From Pseudidiomarina aestuarii (GTDB taxonomy: Bacteria; Pseudomonadota; Gammaproteobacteria; Enterobacterales; Alteromonadaceae), in contig NZ_PIPR01000001.1 in assembly GCF_003987355.1 (NCBI RefSeq), positions 186,001 through 250,000 on the forward strand: a stretch of 64,000 nt of DNA. The letters run 5' to 3'. Within the stretch, counting starts at the first letter, position 1. Each line of letters opens with the position of its first letter. The notes below the pieces were generated by a model that saw nothing but the letters and a program-made list of their open reading frames with translations, searched no databases and was not told the DNA's origin. A program made the translations under genes and the position numbers. This document shows, piece by piece, positions 38,385 to 47,566 of this stretch.

Positions 38385-39470
38385 CTAAGCTTTGTGAATA
38401 GGTGGGCTCGAGCTCGCCATTATAAACGACTCTGTTTCATGATGTTTAGCTTCGTACATCGCGGTATCGGCAACTTGCAGAAGATCATCCAGATCAGCAC
38501 CGTGTCGCGGCCAGATAGCAATGCCAATACTTGGTCTCACTTGATCGAGCAATTCATCGCCAGATTGATTCTCAAAAGCGGTAATAATTTTCTGAGCAAC
38601 GGCAGTCGCATCGTTGGGATGTTCAAGATACTCGAGCAACACGACAAATTCGTCACCGCCGATTCGAGCGACGGTATCTGTAGAACGAACTGCTTGACGA
38701 ATAATGCGAGCCGCTTGTAACAATACTCGATCACCTGACTTGTGACCGTGTAGGTCGTTTACGGTCTTGAAGTTGTCTAGATCCAGGTACAGTAGCGCTA
38801 ATGCTTGACGCTTCTGATGTGCATGTTCAACAGCTTGTTGGAAGGTGGTGTAGAATGCTGCGCGATTTGGAAGTTGGGTTAAAACATCGGTGTGCGCTAA
38901 ATTTTGTAATCGATTTAAGAGAGCTTGGCGCTCTTGCAACGTGTCAATATGACGAGCAATAAAGCTTTCTAAATCAGTATCCATGCTTTGGTCGGGATAG
39001 TTCGCCATTAGCTTTTGCACTGACTGGTTTAAAGCGGTCACATTTCTCGCTTCATGCGCTGCTTGTGAGATCTCAAGCAACAGTTGTTGACGTTGTTCAG
39101 CTTGATATTGCTTGGTGATGTCTCGGGCGACGGCAACTCGCCTTTGATCAGCCTCTGACCAGCGCGCTGACCACAGCACGTAAACTACATGTCCCTGTTT
39201 GTGAATATAACGGTTTTGAAAATTCACTTTATGCTGACCGGACATGATATCGCGCGCGGCATTGAGAGTGCGCTCGCGGTCATCGGGATGGACAAAATTA
39301 ATCATTTGCCGACCGATCATTTCATCAGGGCGGTATCCAAACACAACTTCACTACCTTTACTCACGTATGCGAATTCGCCGTTCGACGAGACGACGCAAA
39401 CGACATCGAGGAGTAAATCGATGTAGCGACCTAGTGACTCTAGTGCCGGTTTATCCATGCCAGTGGTCAA
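38385..39470 (-). CDS. PAS-GGDEF diguanylate cyclase
   Basis: 361 residues, no membrane segment. A PAS domain (12-130: VVCVVSSNGEFAYVSKGSEVVFGY) is followed by a coiled-coil linker (130-195) and a GGDEF domain (200-350). The signature RIGGDEFVVLLE is intact and RSTD forms an inhibitory I-site five residues before it. DLDNFKTVNDLHGHKSGDRVL is the metal and GTP segment. So it is an active, feedback-controlled c-di-GMP cyclase with a cytosolic PAS input. A start at the second Met (39458) is equally possible. tesB follows at once. Confidence 0.93.
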   Translation of the reverse strand: MTTGMDKPALESLGRYIDLLLDVVCVVSSNGEFAYVSKGSEVVFGYRPDEMIGRQMINFVHPDDRERTLNAARDIMSGQHKVNFQNRYIHKQGHVVYVLWSARWSEADQRRVAVARDITKQYQAEQRQQLLLEISQAAHEARNVTALNQSVQKLMANYPDQSMDTDLESFIARHIDTLQERQALLNRLQNLAHTDVLTQLPNRAAFYTTFQQAVEHAHQKRQALALLYLDLDNFKTVNDLHGHKSGDRVLLQAARIIRQAVRSTDTVARIGGDEFVVLLEYLEHPNDATAVAQKIITAFENQSGDELLDQVRPSIGIAIWPRHGADLDDLLQVADTAMYEAKHHETESFIMASSSPPIHKA

Positions 39471-39557
39471 GTTCCCAATAAATGTAGCGTGATAGCATTT
39501 ATAGTAAATCGCAATTCTTAGCTAAGTGGAAGGAAAACCTACAGGTTTCAAGCAAAT

Positions 39558-39589
39558 ATCCTGCTATTTGAATCTGCCTGTGGCAGGAT
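39558..39589. other. Inverted repeat in the acnA leader region
   Basis: ATCCTGC (39558-39564) and GCAGGAT (39583-39589) are reverse complements 18 bases apart; the right arm can also pair with CCTG at 39577-39580. The 236-bp gap between the diguanylate cyclase and acnA holds nothing else clear, apart from a TATAAG at 39627-39632 without a good -35. Confidence 0.3.
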
Positions 39590-39706
39590 GAAGGTTGATC
39601 TTGTACGACAGCACTACCATAGTGATTATAAGTTAGAAATATAGCCTAGCTGGCACTAAGCAGCTAAGCTTATGGAATGATATTGTGCGTGGAAAAGGAG
39701 AGAGCT

Positions 39707-42388
39707 ATGTCGAGCCACGACAGCCTGAAGACCTTAAGTACCCTAGAAGTAAACGGTAAAACGTACCATTATTTTAGTCTGCCCAAAGCAACTGAGGCAT
39801 TGCGAAATATTGGAGATGCCGCAACGCTTCCAGTCTCGATGAAGGTATTGTTGGAGAACTTGTTACGTAATGAAGACGATGACACGGTCACCAAAACGGA
39901 CATCGAGGCCGTTGCACATTGGTTGGCGGACAAACGTTCCGATCGAGAAATTCAATACCGTCCTGCTCGTGTACTCATGCAGGACTTTACCGGCGTTCCA
40001 GCGGTCGTTGATCTAGCGGCAATGCGTGATGCTGTTGCTAAAGCAGGACAGGATCCAAATCAGATTAATCCGTTATCTGCCGTTGATTTGGTTATTGACC
40101 ATTCCGTTATGGTGGATAAATTTGCGACACCCGAGGCGTTTAAACAAAACGTCAAAATTGAAATGGAGCGTAATTTCGAGCGCTATCAGTTCCTGCGCTG
40201 GGGCCAAAGTGCCTTTGAAAACTTCCGCGTCGTACCGCCAGGTACCGGTATCTGTCACCAAGTGAACTTGGAATATTTGGCGAAAGTAGCTTGGACGAAA
40301 GAACAAGACGGCAAGACTTATGTGCTTCCAGATACGTTGGTCGGCACCGACTCGCATACGACCATGATCAATGGCTTAGGCGTATTGGGCTGGGGTGTTG
40401 GTGGTATCGAGGCCGAAGCAGCTATGTTGGGTCAACCAATCTCAATGTTGATTCCAGAAGTCGTCGGCTTCCGCATGACCGGTAAATTACCAGAGGGCGT
40501 GACGGCAACCGATTTGGTGCTGACGGTAACGCAGATGTTACGTAAGCATGGCGTAGTCGGTAAGTTCGTTGAGTTCTATGGTCCAGGTTTGGACAATCTG
40601 CCTCTGGCCGACCGTGCGACTATCGCCAATATGGCGCCTGAGTATGGTGCAACGTGTGGCTTCTTCCCAGTTGATGGCGAAACACTGCGTTATTTAGAGC
40701 TTTCCGGCCGCGATCAAGAAACGATTGATTTGGTTGAGGCCTACAGCAAGGCCCAAGGAATGTGGCGGGAAACGGGCGTAGAGCCAGTATTTACTGATTC
40801 TATGGAACTGGATTTGAGTTCGGTTGGCGCGTCACTGGCGGGACCAAAACGTCCGCAAGATCGCGTCGCCATGCCGCAGTTAGGTGCAAATTTTGACTTG
40901 TTACTCGAGAGTTCGGGCCAAGCCGACGAGAAAGATAAAGAAATTCCTGTGGAAGGGACTGACTACGCGCTGTCGCACGGTGATGTCGTCATTGCTGCCA
41001 TTACTTCCTGCACCAACACCTCAAATCCGAGTGTGTTGATGGCTGCGGGCTTAGTAGCCAAAAAAGCAATCGAGAAAGGCCTAGATCGGAAGCCGTGGGT
41101 GAAAACATCGTTAGCACCAGGCTCAAAAGTGGTGACGGATTACCTCGCCAAAGCTGGTTTCACTAAATATCTGGATGAGTTGGGTTTTAACTTGGTCGGG
41201 TATGGTTGTACGACTTGTATCGGTAACTCAGGACCGTTGCCACCGGAAATCGGCAAGGCAATTAATCAAGGTAATTTGACGGTGTCATCGGTACTGTCAG
41301 GCAACCGAAACTTTGAAGGTCGAGTGCACTCTGACGTCAAAGCCAATTGGCTGGCTTCACCGCCACTTGTTGTTGCCTATGCTCTGGCCGGAACCACTCG
41401 TATCGACTTGAGTAATGATCCGCTCGGTACCGATAAAGATGGCAACCCAGTCTACTTGAAGGATATTTGGCCAAGCAGCTCTGAAATTGCCGAAGCTGTC
41501 GCGTTTGTTGATGGCGATATGTTCCGTCGTGAATACGCGGAAGTATTTAAAGGTGATGATGAATGGCGCGCTATCCCAATTGGTGAGGGGAATACCTACA
41601 ACTGGAGTGACGATTCGACCTATGTGAAAAATCCGCCATATTTCCATGGCATTGATAAGCCGTTAGAGCCGATTAGCAACATCGATCAGGCGCGCGTCTT
41701 GGCTGTGTTTGCAGATTCGATTACGACTGACCACATATCGCCTGCAGGTTCTATCAAGGATTCTTCGCCAGCAGGTAAATATCTGCAAGAAAACGGCGTC
41801 GATGTCGCTGATTTCAACTCGTACGGTTCGCGCCGCGGTAATCACGAAGTCATGATGCGCGGTACATTCGCTAACATTCGTATCAAAAACCAAATGTTGG
41901 ATGATGTTGAGGGTGGTTATACCGTGCATGTGCCATCCGGCGAGCAGATGTCGATTTATGATGCTGCCATGAAGTATCAGCAAGAAGGCACGCCACTGGT
42001 GGTATTAGCTGGTAAGGAATATGGTACTGGCTCGAGCCGCGACTGGGCTGCCAAGGGGACAACCTTGCTTGGTGTGAAAGCGGTCATTGCTGAGAGTTTT
42101 GAACGTATTCACCGCTCCAACTTGGTGGGCATGGGCGTGTTGCCGTTGCAATTTGTTGACGGGCAGGGCGTTCAAGCGCATGGACTCACCGGTAAGGAAG
42201 AGATTTCTATTGCCGGTATCAATGAGGATTTGAAGCCGGGGCAGATGCTTACAGTAACGGCGAAAAAAGAAGATGGCTCGACGGTTGAGTTCGAAGTGAA
42301 GTGTCGAATTGATACCGGTAACGAACTCGCTTATTACAAAAACGGCGGTATTCTTCATTACGTATTGCGGCAGATGCTGGCGGCGTAA
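39707..42388 (+). CDS. acnA: Aconitate hydratase AcnA
   Basis: 893 residues from ATG 39707; AAGGAGAG at 39695-39702 makes this start clearly better than the GTG at 39677. Interconverts citrate and isocitrate in the TCA cycle through a [4Fe-4S] cluster. Cluster cysteines lie in [11 protein letters not shown] and [14 protein letters not shown]. Other signatures: [37 protein letters not shown] and the C-terminal swivel [20 protein letters not shown] with the active-site serine/arginine. IRP/AcnA subfamily, not AcnB. Confidence 0.97.
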   Translation: MSSHDSLKTLSTLEVNGKTYHYFSLPKATEALRNIGDAATLPVSMKVLLENLLRNEDDDTVTKTDIEAVAHWLADKRSDREIQYRPARVLMQDFTGVPAVVDLAAMRDAVAKAGQDPNQINPLSAVDLVIDHSVMVDKFATPEAFKQNVKIEMERNFERYQFLRWGQSAFENFRVVPPGTGICHQVNLEYLAKVAWTKEQDGKTYVLPDTLVGTDSHTTMINGLGVLGWGVGGIEAEAAMLGQPISMLIPEVVGFRMTGKLPEGVTATDLVLTVTQMLRKHGVVGKFVEFYGPGLDNLPLADRATIANMAPEYGATCGFFPVDGETLRYLELSGRDQETIDLVEAYSKAQGMWRETGVEPVFTDSMELDLSSVGASLAGPKRPQDRVAMPQLGANFDLLLESSGQADEKDKEIPVEGTDYALSHGDVVIAAITSCTNTSNPSVLMAAGLVAKKAIEKGLDRKPWVKTSLAPGSKVVTDYLAKAGFTKYLDELGFNLVGYGCTTCIGNSGPLPPEIGKAINQGNLTVSSVLSGNRNFEGRVHSDVKANWLASPPLVVAYALAGTTRIDLSNDPLGTDKDGNPVYLKDIWPSSSEIAEAVAFVDGDMFRREYAEVFKGDDEWRAIPIGEGNTYNWSDDSTYVKNPPYFHGIDKPLEPISNIDQARVLAVFADSITTDHISPAGSIKDSSPAGKYLQENGVDVADFNSYGSRRGNHEVMMRGTFANIRIKNQMLDDVEGGYTVHVPSGEQMSIYDAAMKYQQEGTPLVVLAGKEYGTGSSRDWAAKGTTLLGVKAVIAESFERIHRSNLVGMGVLPLQFVDGQGVQAHGLTGKEEISIAGINEDLKPGQMLTVTAKKEDGSTVEFEVKCRIDTGNELAYYKNGGILHYVLRQMLAA

Positions 42389-42411
42389 AAAGTCCGTTGT
42401 CGGTCATAAGA

Positions 42412-42441
42412 AAAACCCCGTGGTTGTTGCCACGGGGTTTT
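42412..42441. terminator. Bidirectional terminator between acnA and the tricorn-like gene
   Basis: A 12-bp perfect stem AAAACCCCGTGG / CCACGGGGTTTT (42412-42423 with 42430-42441), loop TTGTTG, T-run on the plus side and A-run before the stem, so it can end transcripts of both convergent genes. Confidence 0.95.
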
Positions 42442-42460
42442 TTATTTTGAGCATGAAACG

Positions 42461-45400
42461 CTAGAGGCCGAGTTTAGTTGGCATCGCTGGCGCTTCGCTA
42501 TGATCAGCAGGCGGGTTCGCTCGTAACTCTTTGAGAGTTTCAGCTACAGCGCGTTCTAACTGCGGGTCACGACCTTGATTCACCAATGTTGGGTCGAGGA
42601 TGACCTCGATATCTGGCGCAACCCCCTCGTTCTCAACCCGCCACTCGCCATCAGGCGTGTAGAAGCGGAAGAAAGGAACCACATGACCGCCACCATCAAT
42701 CAAGGATGGATTGGTAGAAATTCCAATCAAACCACCCCACGTGCGTGTACCAATGAGTTTACCTAAGCCTAACCGTTTGAAGGACCATGGCAGGAAGTCA
42801 CCACCAGAGCCAGCGTCTTGGTCAATCAGCATGGTTTTCGGTCCATAGATGCCGCCACCAGGCGTGCTGAACGTCAAACCATCGCGGTCTTTCCAGCCGG
42901 ATAAAAAGGGACGCGCTAATATTTCGGTAATGTAGTTCGCTGCTTGTCCGCCACCATTTCTACGTTCATCGATAATCAGAGCCGGTTTATCGACTTGCGC
43001 AAAGAACATCCGATTGAAGAAGTAGAACCCGCCATCGGCAGTATTGGGTAGGTAGATGTATGCGACTTGCCCGTTCGATTCTTCATCGACGTACTGCCGA
43101 TTTTGCTCAACCCAATGCCACAGTCGTAGTGTCGATTCTGATCGCGTTGGCTTTACTAAGACTTCACGCGAGTTTGAGCCAGAAGCATCGCTCGCTACGG
43201 TAAGGGTGACTTGCTGTCCGGCAGTTTGCTCCAGATGCTGGAAGATATTAGTCTGACTGCCGATAGCTTGACCATTGATGGCAAGAATGAACTCACCAGC
43301 TTCCACGGTGGCGCCAGGTTGCGCGAGTGGCGCATCCAAATACGGGCTCCAGCGGTCGCCTTGATAGACACGAGTCACTTGATAGTGACCGTCCGTGATA
43401 GCAAAATCGGCGCCCAGTAAGCCAGTATTGGTCGATTCACCGCGATAGACATCGCCGCCACCGACGCGGTTGTGACCGACCTGCAGTTCCGCGATGAGCT
43501 GAACGAGAACGTCGTTCAGATCTTCACGTCGCTGTACATGCGCTAACATGGGTTGGTATTTGTCGTACATCGCATCCCAGTCTATACCGTGCATGTTCGG
43601 GTCGTAGAAGTATTCCTTCTGCATCCGCCAAGTGTCATCGAAAATTTGCTGCCACTCAGCCGCTGGATCAATGAAACTGCGGACATCACTGAGTTTGACC
43701 GGCTTAGCATCCGGTTTAGCTGCAGCGTCACCGAGCTTGAGTTGATTTGGGCGAGTGATCAGCAAAAGCTTGCTGCGATCTGGACTCAACTCGAAGGTGG
43801 ACAGGCCGGATTCAACGGTTTCCAGTTTTTGCTCTTCAAAGTTGAAACGATGCAAGGTTGCGTCGCCTGGACCGCCAGAGCCCGGAGGCTCATTGCTAGC
43901 ACCTGCTTGAGGTGACTCCAGAATAAAGAGTCCACCGTCTTTACCAACGCCAAGCTTGCCGTAATTCTTTTCTGCAATTGGCAAACCTACAATTCGATTC
44001 TGAATGGAATCAAAATCAATGGTTACTGATTTATCCGCATCCTCTTCAGTTGCCGATTTCTCGTCAGCCGAAACCGCAGGTTCATCGCCAGTTTTCGGGA
44101 ATAATGGTGATTGACCGTCATGACGGAGTACTGCCGCATAAATACCGAGTCTTACCGGACGTTCCTGCGTTGACAGATCTAAGCCGACTTGACTTGGACC
44201 TGTATTAACAGATGCTGCGAAATACAAATAATCATCTGTAAAAACTGGATTTTGCGCGTGGCTAATGCCGTCTGTGAGACGGTATTGTTCACCCGTACTG
44301 AAATCATGAATGGTAATCTGGCTGAAGTAGTTCGCTTCAGACGTAGTGAATGCCAAGTAGCGTCCATCGCTGGTAAAGCTGACTTGGAAATCGGCTCGAC
44401 GAGGCGTCGTCGCAATGCGTTGCATCGATTCAGAAGCTACATCAAAGCTATACAGATTCAGATGGTTATCTTGATAGACGATGCGATCACCCGTTGGAGA
44501 CCACGCTAACAGATTAAAATAACCCGTTTCACCCAATAAATACTTCTCAGGTTCGCCGGTGCCATCTTGAGCAGCAATCACCAAGCTGTGTCGATTGCCT
44601 TGGTCAGAAATGTAAGCCACTTGGGTGCCATCTGCACTCCACAGCGCGTCAAACTCACGAATGCCGGAGGTTGCGGTTAGATTACGAGTACTGCCATCTT
44701 TGGCTGGAACGGTAAAAATATCACCACGTGCCGTAACCAAAATTCGCTGACCGGTCGTTGAAAGCTGAGCAGACGTCAGTTGACGTGATGCATCTTTCCA
44801 TTGTGGACGACGTTGTTCTGATGGAGCATTTAGCTTTACTGTTAAGACATCACGCGCCCCTGAATCAATATTCATGAGGTACAAGTAGCCACCAGCTTCG
44901 TAAATGACATGGTCGTCGTGGCCGCTGGCGCTTTGAATATCCCAGTCGCTATGTTCAGTGAGCTGCACCACGTCACCATCGTCATAGCGGAAAAGATTCA
45001 TTGCGACGTTGTCGCGATCGGATAGGAAATAAACCGAGTCGCCAAGCCAAAATGGATTGTGCTCGTTGGCATTCGGATGTGGCACTCGTTCGAGTTTATT
45101 ATCCGCGACATCCATAATCCAAATGGGTGGTGTGCTTCCACCTCGATGCAAGCGCCAACCGCTCGCACCCGAATAAGCCATATTGTTGGGTCGATACGCG
45201 AGTCGCTCGCCATCATCAGACCATTGCCCTTCATAGGCCACTGCAGTCATTAGTTTCGTCGGATAACCGCCGTCGACAGCAATTTCAAACAGCTGATTGG
45301 AGCGCGAATTAAGTATTTCACGATTGGATGCGAATAAAACTTTATCGCCAGCTGGGTTCCAACCATTCACCACGTCACCGCTTGGATGGTAAGTCAGTCG

Positions 45401-45706
45401 GGTTGGTTGCCCGCCAGTAATCGGCATTACATACACATCTGCGTTGCTATCGTAATTACCGGTGAAGGCAATCCAATTGCCGTCGGGCGAGAATTTCGGA
45501 TTCGATTCTGGCGCTGGCGAAGTGGTCAATGGGCGTGGGTTAGAGCCATCTCGATCAGCTAACCAAATATCACCACCGTAAACGAAGGTGATATGGCTAT
45601 CAGATAGATCTGGCTGACGAAGTAATCGCGCTGATTCATCAGCTAAAACAGGGGCGGTGACGAGCCCGAGGAGAATCCCCGTTAGCGTCAAGGCTTGAAC
45701 TTTCAT
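42461..45706 (-). CDS. Tricorn-like S41 family protease, exported
   Basis: 1081 residues. Signal peptide 1-22 (cleavage after VLA). Residues 30-340 form a first beta-propeller of TolB/WD40-like blades (ITFVYGGDIWLADRDGSNPRPLT, NPKFSPDGNWIAFTG), 340-670 a second. A C1/PDZ region (790-870, GEFILAINGQAIGSQTNIF) and an S41 catalytic domain (880-1050) with ALIIDERRNGGGQAANYI and the nucleophile serine in DQDAGSGGDFLPW follow. This is the tricorn architecture of archaeal and bacterial cytosolic or periplasmic proteases. It probably degrades peptides in the periplasm. Confidence 0.93.
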   Translation of the reverse strand: MKVQALTLTGILLGLVTAPVLADESARLLRQPDLSDSHITFVYGGDIWLADRDGSNPRPLTTSPAPESNPKFSPDGNWIAFTGNYDSNADVYVMPITGGQPTRLTYHPSGDVVNGWNPAGDKVLFASNREILNSRSNQLFEIAVDGGYPTKLMTAVAYEGQWSDDGERLAYRPNNMAYSGASGWRLHRGGSTPPIWIMDVADNKLERVPHPNANEHNPFWLGDSVYFLSDRDNVAMNLFRYDDGDVVQLTEHSDWDIQSASGHDDHVIYEAGGYLYLMNIDSGARDVLTVKLNAPSEQRRPQWKDASRQLTSAQLSTTGQRILVTARGDIFTVPAKDGSTRNLTATSGIREFDALWSADGTQVAYISDQGNRHSLVIAAQDGTGEPEKYLLGETGYFNLLAWSPTGDRIVYQDNHLNLYSFDVASESMQRIATTPRRADFQVSFTSDGRYLAFTTSEANYFSQITIHDFSTGEQYRLTDGISHAQNPVFTDDYLYFAASVNTGPSQVGLDLSTQERPVRLGIYAAVLRHDGQSPLFPKTGDEPAVSADEKSATEEDADKSVTIDFDSIQNRIVGLPIAEKNYGKLGVGKDGGLFILESPQAGASNEPPGSGGPGDATLHRFNFEEQKLETVESGLSTFELSPDRSKLLLITRPNQLKLGDAAAKPDAKPVKLSDVRSFIDPAAEWQQIFDDTWRMQKEYFYDPNMHGIDWDAMYDKYQPMLAHVQRREDLNDVLVQLIAELQVGHNRVGGGDVYRGESTNTGLLGADFAITDGHYQVTRVYQGDRWSPYLDAPLAQPGATVEAGEFILAINGQAIGSQTNIFQHLEQTAGQQVTLTVASDASGSNSREVLVKPTRSESTLRLWHWVEQNRQYVDEESNGQVAYIYLPNTADGGFYFFNRMFFAQVDKPALIIDERRNGGGQAANYITEILARPFLSGWKDRDGLTFSTPGGGIYGPKTMLIDQDAGSGGDFLPWSFKRLGLGKLIGTRTWGGLIGISTNPSLIDGGGHVVPFFRFYTPDGEWRVENEGVAPDIEVILDPTLVNQGRDPQLERAVAETLKELRANPPADHSEAPAMPTKLGL

Positions 45707-45774
45707 GGCGAATTCCTTGCAGTGATAAAACGAATTTAACGCTTAAGTTTTAGCACATTAAGTCAGGAATGCCT

Positions 45775-46485
45775 TTAAATATTTAGCGCTCTACCACCAT
45801 CAACTTTAATGGATTCCCCAGTAATAAAAGGGTTGTCGCGCAGAAATCTGACCGTATCTATCATCGGTTGTAAGCCACCCTCGACCTTCAACGGAGTTTG
45901 TGCGAGGACCGTTTGACGATGCTCAGAATCATGCTCGGGTAAGAATAGAATCGGGCCAGGTTGAATAGCGTTAACGCGAATTTCCGGTGCTAATGCTTTG
46001 GCAAACCCTTGGGTGAGATTCGCGAGACCAGCTTTTGCCGCACAATAAGCCAAATAGTCGGTGGACGGACTGTCTACGTATATATCAGTAATGTTTAAAA
46101 CTAATGCTTGGCCAGACTCTTTGAGTTCTTGTTGCAAGCCAGAAATGAGTAAATAGGGTGCGATAGTGTGCACGCGAAATACCGCATCCAGATTAGCTAA
46201 ACTCGCATCGACCGCCTCATTATTGAAGAAGCAGGATGCATTGTTCACCAACAGGTCAATTTTCAGCGTGTGCTGCTGCACAGTTTTTATTAACGCTTGG
46301 ACTTGGTTCAAATCAGCGAGATCGGCTTGCACGCCAATCGCACCTTTAGATTCGAGTTCTTCGACTCCTGCTTTGGACGTATTGTAATGAGCAAAAACAA
46401 GGTAATCCTCGGCGAGTAGCGCTTGCGCCAACTCGAAGCCAAAACGGCGGCCAGCGCCAGTGATGAGTGCGACACGCTGGGTCAT
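45775..46485 (-). CDS. folM: FolM-type dihydromonapterin/dihydrofolate reductase (SDR)
   Basis: 236 residues, classical short-chain dehydrogenase fold: N-terminal LITGAGRRFGFELAQALL (a TGxxR-x-G variant specific to pteridine reductases), LLVNNASCFF, catalytic tyrosine/lysine in YLAYCAAKAGLANL and the C-terminal GESIKVDGGRALNI. FolM reduces dihydromonapterin to tetrahydromonapterin. Its start overlaps the stop of the HPPK-like gene by 4 bp, linking two pterin enzymes. Assignment to FolM rests on the motif and this neighbour. Confidence 0.82.
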   Translation of the reverse strand: MTQRVALITGAGRRFGFELAQALLAEDYLVFAHYNTSKAGVEELESKGAIGVQADLADLNQVQALIKTVQQHTLKIDLLVNNASCFFNNEAVDASLANLDAVFRVHTIAPYLLISGLQQELKESGQALVLNITDIYVDSPSTDYLAYCAAKAGLANLTQGFAKALAPEIRVNAIQPGPILFLPEHDSEHRQTVLAQTPLKVEGGLQPMIDTVRFLRDNPFITGESIKVDGGRALNI

Positions 46486-46892
46486 AAAGTGACTTGCTCC
46501 TGCTCAGTTAATCGTTGTGCAATAGGTTGTAGTGAGGGGATGGCGCTGGCTAGATAAGCTGGAACGGATTCCCAGACATCTTCATCAATAGCACCCAGAA
46601 TATCGATATCCATAGGTCGATCTTTTTTACTGCATTCAGGATCGTCTCTATCACGACCCAGCTCAGTCTCAATTTTGTTAAAGGCCATTTTTAAAACTTC
46701 GGCATCGAGCTGTGTCGCGATTACAAATAGCGAATTCAAAAAATCATGTTCGGTGTCGATATCAACTGGTTTCGTATAGACCGCACGCGAGTAATGGATC
46801 TCGCCCAATGGGGTCAGTTTCGACCGTGCTTTGGCGAAATTCTCTTCAGGAGCCAAGTTGGCTCCCATACTGCATAGATACACGTATATCAT
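46482..46892 (-). CDS. folK: HPPK-like pyrophosphokinase (short FolK)
   Basis: 136 residues against about 160 for E. coli FolK. The family pattern is present: VYLCSMGANLAPEENFAKA at the start, YTKPVDIDTEHDFLNSLFVI, and the metal-binding RPMDIDILGA equivalent to the DLDIML of FolK. The loop before it reads GRDRDDPECSKKDRP, rather than the RWGPRTLD type, and the C-terminus is shorter, so the protein may be a paralogue with altered pterin specificity. It is coupled by ATGA to folM and could supply or salvage monapterin. Main folK presumably lies elsewhere. Confidence 0.75.
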   Translation of the reverse strand: MIYVYLCSMGANLAPEENFAKARSKLTPLGEIHYSRAVYTKPVDIDTEHDFLNSLFVIATQLDAEVLKMAFNKIETELGRDRDDPECSKKDRPMDIDILGAIDEDVWESVPAYLASAIPSLQPIAQRLTEQEQVTL

Positions 46893-47010
46893 CTCGCTAC
46901 TACCGCTTTATGAGTCTGAAAAAAGGATACCTCAACCTATTACGAACTACCACGCCAGAACGATCTTTCGCAGATGGCATGACTGCGCAGTTTTGTTAAA
47001 ACAGTTCGAG

Positions 47011-47039
47011 TTGAAAAGAGTTGCTGGGGTTGGTAGGCT
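47011..47039 (+). promoter_or_regulatory. Candidate promoter of the symporter/amidotransferase operon
   Basis: TTGAAA (47011-47016), a 17-bp spacer and TAGGCT (47034-47039). The -10 is weak. The inferred start would be near 47046, which supports the GTG at 47069 as translation start of the first gene. Confidence 0.35.
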
Positions 47040-47068
47040 TTAAAGTCACGTTCAATTTGGAAGGATTC

Positions 47069-47566
47069 GTGCCGAAGGTCACTCGGTTAGTGCGTCGATA
47101 TTGCAGTTTTTTGGCTGCATTAGTAGCAGTAATGTTCACTGCAACTCAGGTTTCTGCTCAAGACTATCAACTGAGTGGACCTGACGGATCTGTGCGCGCC
47201 GGATACTTCGTAGTCGAAGCGTCTCTGGTGGAATCAGCAGAAAATCCGATACCACTATCCGAGCTTCAACTTCAACAAGCCACCTCCACAGATTTCACTA
47301 ATCCCAAATATTATCGCTACTTTGGCGATTTCTCTGAGCTCACCGCTACGGGTGTGCCATCGGGTCAGTATTTTTTGCGTCTGGTGGATGAGCAGGGGCA
47401 TTCGCATAGCAATGTGATTGAAGTGACCGTTGACCATTACTCATTGTGGCAGGCTTTATCGTTATTCGGTATTGGCTTGCTGTTGTTTGTGATTCTTGTA
47501 GCGACACAACTGTATTTTTTCAAACGTGCTTCACAGCAAGCAAGCCAAGGAGTGAACCATGAGTGA
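47069..47566 (+). CDS. Exported fibronectin-III-like membrane protein, unknown
   Basis: 165 residues from GTG 47069 (GGAAGGA just upstream; the longer frame from a TTG at 47021 overlaps the candidate promoter). A signal peptide ends near VSAQD. Residues 32-125 read as one beta-sandwich of fibronectin type III kind: ATSTDFTNPKYYRYF, GVPSGQYFLRLVDEQGHSHS and NVIEVTVDHY give the strand order, including the G-strand. One membrane helix follows (about 130-152) with a short basic cytoplasmic tail. It overlaps the symporter gene by eight bases, so it is probably a periplasmic partner or ligand-capture accessory of the transporter. No homologue I can name. Confidence 0.7.
   Translation: MPKVTRLVRRYCSFLAALVAVMFTATQVSAQDYQLSGPDGSVRAGYFVVEASLVESAENPIPLSELQLQQATSTDFTNPKYYRYFGDFSELTATGVPSGQYFLRLVDEQGHSHSNVIEVTVDHYSLWQALSLFGIGLLLFVILVATQLYFFKRASQQASQGVNHE

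Noticed and set aside
43553-44509. Several plus-strand frames inside the tricorn-like gene
   Set aside because: They are shadows of a long, well-supported coding sequence and show no own start signals.
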